From Chloroflexota bacterium (GTDB taxonomy: Bacteria > Chloroflexota > Limnocylindria > Limnocylindrales > CSP1-4), in NCBI GenBank assembly GCA_021812735.1, contig JAKAMV010000404.1:1-8336 (forward strand): a DNA stretch of 8,336 nucleotides, written 5' to 3'. The position numbers and the translations under genes were made by a program. A model generated the notes under the pieces. It saw nothing but the letters and a program-made list of their open reading frames with translations. It was not told the origin of the DNA and searched no databases. Numbering within the stretch: position 1 is the first letter of the stretch; the number at the start of each line of letters is the position of its first letter. Below, piece after piece: positions 5,940 to 8,336 of the stretch.

Positions 5940-6881
5940 ATGAGGCAGCAGCAGGTCCGCGTCGCGGTCATCCAGACGGGCTCCGTCGCCTTCGACACGG
6001 AGGCCACGCTGGCGCGCGTGGAGCGGCTGGTGGCCGAGGCGGCGGAACGGGGCGCCAAGCTCGCCGTCCTGCCCGAGGCGCTCGTGGGCGGGTACCCCAA
6101 GGGCGCGGACTTCGGCGCCACCGTCGGTCGCCGCACGCCGGAGGGCCGCGCGTGGTTCGCCCGCTACCGCGACGCGGCGATCGACGTGCCGGGGCCGGCG
6201 ACCGACCGGCTGGGCGAGCTGGCCCGCGCGCACGGCATGCACCTCGTCATCGGCGTCATCGAGCGCGACGGCGGGACGCTGTACTGCACCGCGCTGCTCA
6301 TCGGCGCCGACGGCTCGCTGCTCGGCAAGCACCGCAAGACGATGCCCACGGCCATGGAGCGCCTCATCTGGGGCCAGGGCGACGGCTCAACGCTCCCCGT
6401 CGTGGACACGCCGCTCGGCCGACTGGGCGCGGTGATCTGCTGGGAGAACTACATGCCCCAGCTGCGGCTGGCGATGTACGCGCAGGGGGTCCAGCTGTAC
6501 GCCGCGCCCACCGTGGACGACCGCGAGACCTGGCTCGGCACCATGCGCCACATCGCGCTCGAGGGGCGCTGCTTCGTGCTCAGCGCGTCGCAGTTCGCCC
6601 GCCGGTCCGACTACCCCGACGACTACCCAGTTGCGGCCGACGGCCCCGACGCGGTGCTCATCGGCGGCGGCAGCGTCATCGTGGACCCGCTCGGCCAGGT
6701 GCTGGCCGGCCCCGCCCGCGACGGCGAGGAGGTGCTGGTGGCGGACCTGGACCTCGGCGCCATCGACCGGGCCGTGCTCGACCTCGACGTCGTCGGCCAC
6801 TACGCGCGGCCGGACATCTTCCGGCTGGAGGTGGACACGAGGCCCAAGCCGGCGGTGCGCTTCGTCGGGGAGGCGGGCTAG
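5940..6881 (+). CDS. Nitrilase (nitrilase branch of the carbon-nitrogen hydrolase family)
   Basis: This 313-aa cytosolic enzyme should hydrolyse an organic nitrile to the carboxylic acid and ammonia. The catalytic set is complete: Glu46 in LPEALVGGYPKG, Lys133 in GKHRKTMPTAMER with the second structural Glu140, and Cys167 in GAVICWENYMP. The block VRVAVIQTGSVAFD (6-19), IWGQGDGST (143-151), the RHIALEGRCFVLSASQF segment (203-219) and GHYARPDIFRLEVDT near the C-terminus (286-300) are hallmarks of true nitrilases rather than amidases or NAD synthetase domains. Usual family length is 310-370 aa, so this is a short but complete member. Substrate class (aliphatic, aryl, arylaceto, cyanide) cannot be told from sequence. 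It has no nitrile-pathway partner here. It lies behind the broken reductase gene and may use that gene's former promoter. Confidence 0.92.
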   Translation: MRQQQVRVAVIQTGSVAFDTEATLARVERLVAEAAERGAKLAVLPEALVGGYPKGADFGATVGRRTPEGRAWFARYRDAAIDVPGPATDRLGELARAHGMHLVIGVIERDGGTLYCTALLIGADGSLLGKHRKTMPTAMERLIWGQGDGSTLPVVDTPLGRLGAVICWENYMPQLRLAMYAQGVQLYAAPTVDDRETWLGTMRHIALEGRCFVLSASQFARRSDYPDDYPVAADGPDAVLIGGGSVIVDPLGQVLAGPARDGEEVLVADLDLGAIDRAVLDLDVVGHYARPDIFRLEVDTRPKPAVRFVGEAG

Positions 6882-7111
6882 CCAGGTCCAAGAACCGCCG
6901 GCCCGGTTCCGGCGTATGGGTTCAGGAGGGACTCCGGCCCATGCTCCCACCCAGCCCGCCGCTCGTCGCGGTGACGACCCTGCTCGTCGCGGACGCGCTT
7001 GACAGGACGCCCCTCGGGCGCGCCACGATTCGCGCATGGGAAGAGCGGCCCTTCCTCCGCGCAGTCCCCGCCACGCGCCGCCCGACGGCCTTCTTCTCGC
7101 TGGGGCTCACG
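6882..7111 (+). promoter_or_regulatory. Leader or intergenic region before the sigma factor gene
   Basis: About 230 bases separate the nitrilase stop from the favoured sigma start. A perfect TTGACA lies at 6999-7004 with a weak -10-like CACGAT at 7024-7029, a 19-base gap that is longer than ideal. AGGAGG at 6924-6929 stands 11 bases before an in-frame ATG (6941) that would extend the sigma protein by 57 residues. Whether this stretch is leader or coding is unresolved. Confidence 0.3.
6892..6909 (+). terminator. Hairpin after the nitrilase gene, possible terminator
   Basis: GAACCG (6892-6897) pairs with CGGTTC (6904-6909) around a six-base loop, eleven bases after the nitrilase stop. There is no T-tract, so it may be a transcript-end stabiliser rather than a true intrinsic terminator. 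A binding site for a regulator of the sigma gene is also possible. Confidence 0.35.
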
Positions 7112-7933
7112 ATGGGCCCGAAGCGCGATCGCGTCGCCGGCCCCGGTGAGGCCCCAGCTGGCGGCCCGCCCGCAGCGGCCGTGACTGACGACCCCCTGCC
7201 GGCCGCGGCGCCGGCCGGCGACCCCCTGCCCGCCCCGACCGACGCGGAGCTCATGGCCCGCGTGGCCAGCGGCGACCGCGACGCGTTCGCCGCCGTCTAC
7301 GACCGGCACGCCGGTGCGGTCTACGGCGCGGTCCTGCGGTACACGCGCGACGCCGGGACGGCTGAGGACGTGGTGCAGGAGACCTACCTCGCGCTCTGGC
7401 GGCGACCGGACACCTACGCCGCGGGCGCCGGCTCGCTGGCCGGCTGGCTGCTCGCCATCGCCCGCCACCGCGCCATCGACCGCCTGCGTGCGGCGTCACG
7501 ACGGCCGCAGCTCCTGGAGCGGGATGCCGCGCCCGGCGACGGGTCGGACGACCAGCTCGACCGGCTGCTGGCGCAGGGTCGGCCCGTCGCCTTCGCCATG
7601 ATGGACGACGAGCCGCCGGACCTGGCCGAGCGGGGCTGGGTCCGGGCGGTGGTGCGGACGGCGCTCGAGAGCATGGCCGAGCCGGAGCGGCAGGTCCTCG
7701 AGCTCGCCTACGACGACGGCCTCTCCCAGACGGAGATCGCCGAGCGCCTCGGCTGGCCGCTGGGGACCGTCAAGACCCGGACCCGGCGCGGGCTGCTGCG
7801 CCTCCGGGCGATGCTCGAGCAGGTGCCCGACGTCGGCCCCGAGCCGGCGCGGTCTGCCCCGGTGTCGGCCGTGGGCCCGACGCCCGCGATTGACTGGGGC
7901 GATCCGGACGGGGTGCGTCATGGACCACGCTGA
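7112..7933 (+). CDS. ECF-type RNA polymerase sigma factor
   Basis: This 273-aa sigma-70-family protein directs RNA polymerase to a set of promoters. Region 2 spans about residues 45-130: DAELMARVASGDRDAFAAVYDRH, the AEDVVQETYLALWRR core (84-98), and GWLLAIARHRAIDRLRAASR (111-130). Region 4 spans about 183-235, with LESMAEPERQVLELAYDDGLSQTEIAERLGWPLGTVKTRTRRGLLRLR (broken here for reference: LSQTEIAERLG then PLGTVKTRTRRG) forming the helix-turn-helix. Regions 1 and 3 are absent, as in ECF factors. ECF proteins are usually 160-210 aa. The surplus is a Pro/Ala-rich N-terminal extension (1-43, with DPLP twice), a linker (132-172) and a tail after region 4. The start is uncertain: ATG 7112 is my choice, GTG 7181 and ATG 6941 are alternatives. 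Its last 14 bases overlap the anti-sigma gene, which should control it. Confidence 0.9.
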   Translation: MGPKRDRVAGPGEAPAGGPPAAAVTDDPLPAAAPAGDPLPAPTDAELMARVASGDRDAFAAVYDRHAGAVYGAVLRYTRDAGTAEDVVQETYLALWRRPDTYAAGAGSLAGWLLAIARHRAIDRLRAASRRPQLLERDAAPGDGSDDQLDRLLAQGRPVAFAMMDDEPPDLAERGWVRAVVRTALESMAEPERQVLELAYDDGLSQTEIAERLGWPLGTVKTRTRRGLLRLRAMLEQVPDVGPEPARSAPVSAVGPTPAIDWGDPDGVRHGPR

Positions 7934-8336
7934 GGCCCGCGAGCGGCTGCTCGACCTCGCCGCCGAGCCGGCCCGGCTCCGGGAGCTCCCGACGGGAGCC
8001 GGCGCCGGATCGCCCGAGCTGCAGGCCCATCTGGCCGCCTGCGCGTCCTGTCGTGCCGACCTCGACGGGTGGCAGGCGATGTTCGCCGCGCTGGACCTCG
8101 CCCTCGGCGCGGATCCCGTCGGCGGCGCCCCGGCGACGTCGCTGCGGGAGCTGGCCGCTGCGGACAGCGCCGCGCTGCCGACGGACCTGCCGACGGACCT
8201 GCCGGCGGACCTGCGGGCGCGAACGCTCGCGATGGCCGAGGCACGGCCGGCGCCCGGGGCACCTCCCCGCGCCGCGGCGCCCGTGGCGCCCGAGGCCGCG
8301 CCCAGCGCCACGACGCCTCGCGCGGCCCCGCAGCGT
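7920..8336 (+). CDS. Zinc-binding anti-sigma factor, C-terminus beyond the window
   Basis: The first 139 residues are visible. They contain the anti-sigma zinc finger H37-x3-C41-x2-C44 (HLAACASC) preceded by a helix-rich start (MDHAEARERLLDLAAEP). Such proteins hold an ECF sigma factor inactive until a signal releases it. After the finger come DGWQAMFAALDLAL, a threefold LPTD/LPTD/LPAD run leading into LRARTLAMAEARP, then a Pro/Ala-rich linker (from about 110). A transmembrane segment usually follows such a linker and would lie past the window edge. ATG 7920 sits 14 bases before the end of the sigma gene, so the two are co-transcribed and probably co-translated, giving matched amounts of sigma and inhibitor. 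The frame is open to the last base. Only a weak GGGG precedes the start, consistent with coupling. Confidence 0.85.
   Translation, partial: MDHAEARERLLDLAAEPARLRELPTGAGAGSPELQAHLAACASCRADLDGWQAMFAALDLALGADPVGGAPATSLRELAAADSAALPTDLPTDLPADLRARTLAMAEARPAPGAPPRAAAPVAPEAAPSATTPRAAPQR
8175..8210 (+). repeat. Three in-frame 12-bp tandem repeats in the anti-sigma gene
   Basis: The unit CTGCCGACGGAC occurs twice exactly (8175-8186, 8187-8198) and a third time with one change (8199-8210, CTGCCGGCGGAC), encoding LPTD, LPTD, LPAD. The unit is a multiple of three, so gain or loss of copies would keep the frame and change the length of the linker after the zinc finger. Confidence 0.8.

Noticed and set aside
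5548..5943. 131-codon ORF with GAGGAGG before GTG 5548 and a stop overlapping the nitrilase ATG
   Set aside because: The RBS and ATGA overlap are attractive, but the protein is low-complexity and part of it is the reductase remnant read in the wrong frame.
5747..7933. A 728-codon open frame joining the reductase remnant, an out-of-frame reading of the nitrilase and the sigma factor
   Set aside because: The middle is low-complexity Arg/Gly/Ala and overlaps the true nitrilase frame. The absence of stops is a composition effect.
1..8336. CRISPR array, insertion sequence, tRNA or rRNA
   Set aside because: I saw no regularly spaced repeats, transposase motifs, terminal inverted repeats or tRNA cloverleaf on reading both strands.

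Overview
The window is very GC-rich, by eye close to three quarters G+C, and strongly GC-biased at third codon positions. Genes are densely packed with many GTG starts. Two genes start 6-8 bases after a TANNNT-type -10 box, as expected of leaderless transcripts. This fits a high-GC soil or freshwater bacterium. I lean towards Chloroflexota (Limnocylindria-like), with Actinomycetota as the alternative. There is no rRNA or other decisive marker gene, so this is inference.

Layout: positions 1-241 are non-coding, with a 12-bp direct repeat in three copies and a probable leaderless promoter. A small unrecognised gene follows on the + strand (242-673). Converging on it is a two-gene minus-strand operon, an S58 (DmpA-type) aminopeptidase (2827-1610) followed by a two-domain GNAT-like acetyltransferase (1610-699), joined by a TGATG overlap. 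A 66-bp divergent region at 2828-2893 separates the peptidase from a + strand operon for 4-aminobenzoate synthesis. That operon is pabB (aminodeoxychorismate synthase component I, with the PabB-specific PIKGT lysine) overlapped by pabC (aminodeoxychorismate lyase). No pabA glutaminase gene is present here.

Positions 5293-5939 hold no convincing intact gene. They contain a start-proximal scrap of a RibD-C-type dihydrofolate-reductase-family gene (5747-5815) that still has its ribosome binding site. Next come a nitrilase (5940-6881) with its full catalytic set, an ECF-type sigma factor with a long Pro/Ala-rich N-terminal extension (about 7112-7933), and an overlapping zinc-binding anti-sigma factor that runs off the window end.

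How the genes work together: PabB and PabC should convert chorismate to 4-aminobenzoate for folate synthesis, using a glutaminase encoded elsewhere. The peptidase and acetyltransferase are probably co-translated and may both act on small amino compounds, which is inference. The sigma/anti-sigma pair is a normal signal-responsive transcription module. I see no clear new multi-gene system. The best leads are the broken reductase gene next to the nitrilase, the gene-poor stretch before it, the leaderless promoter architecture and the peptidase-GNAT pairing.
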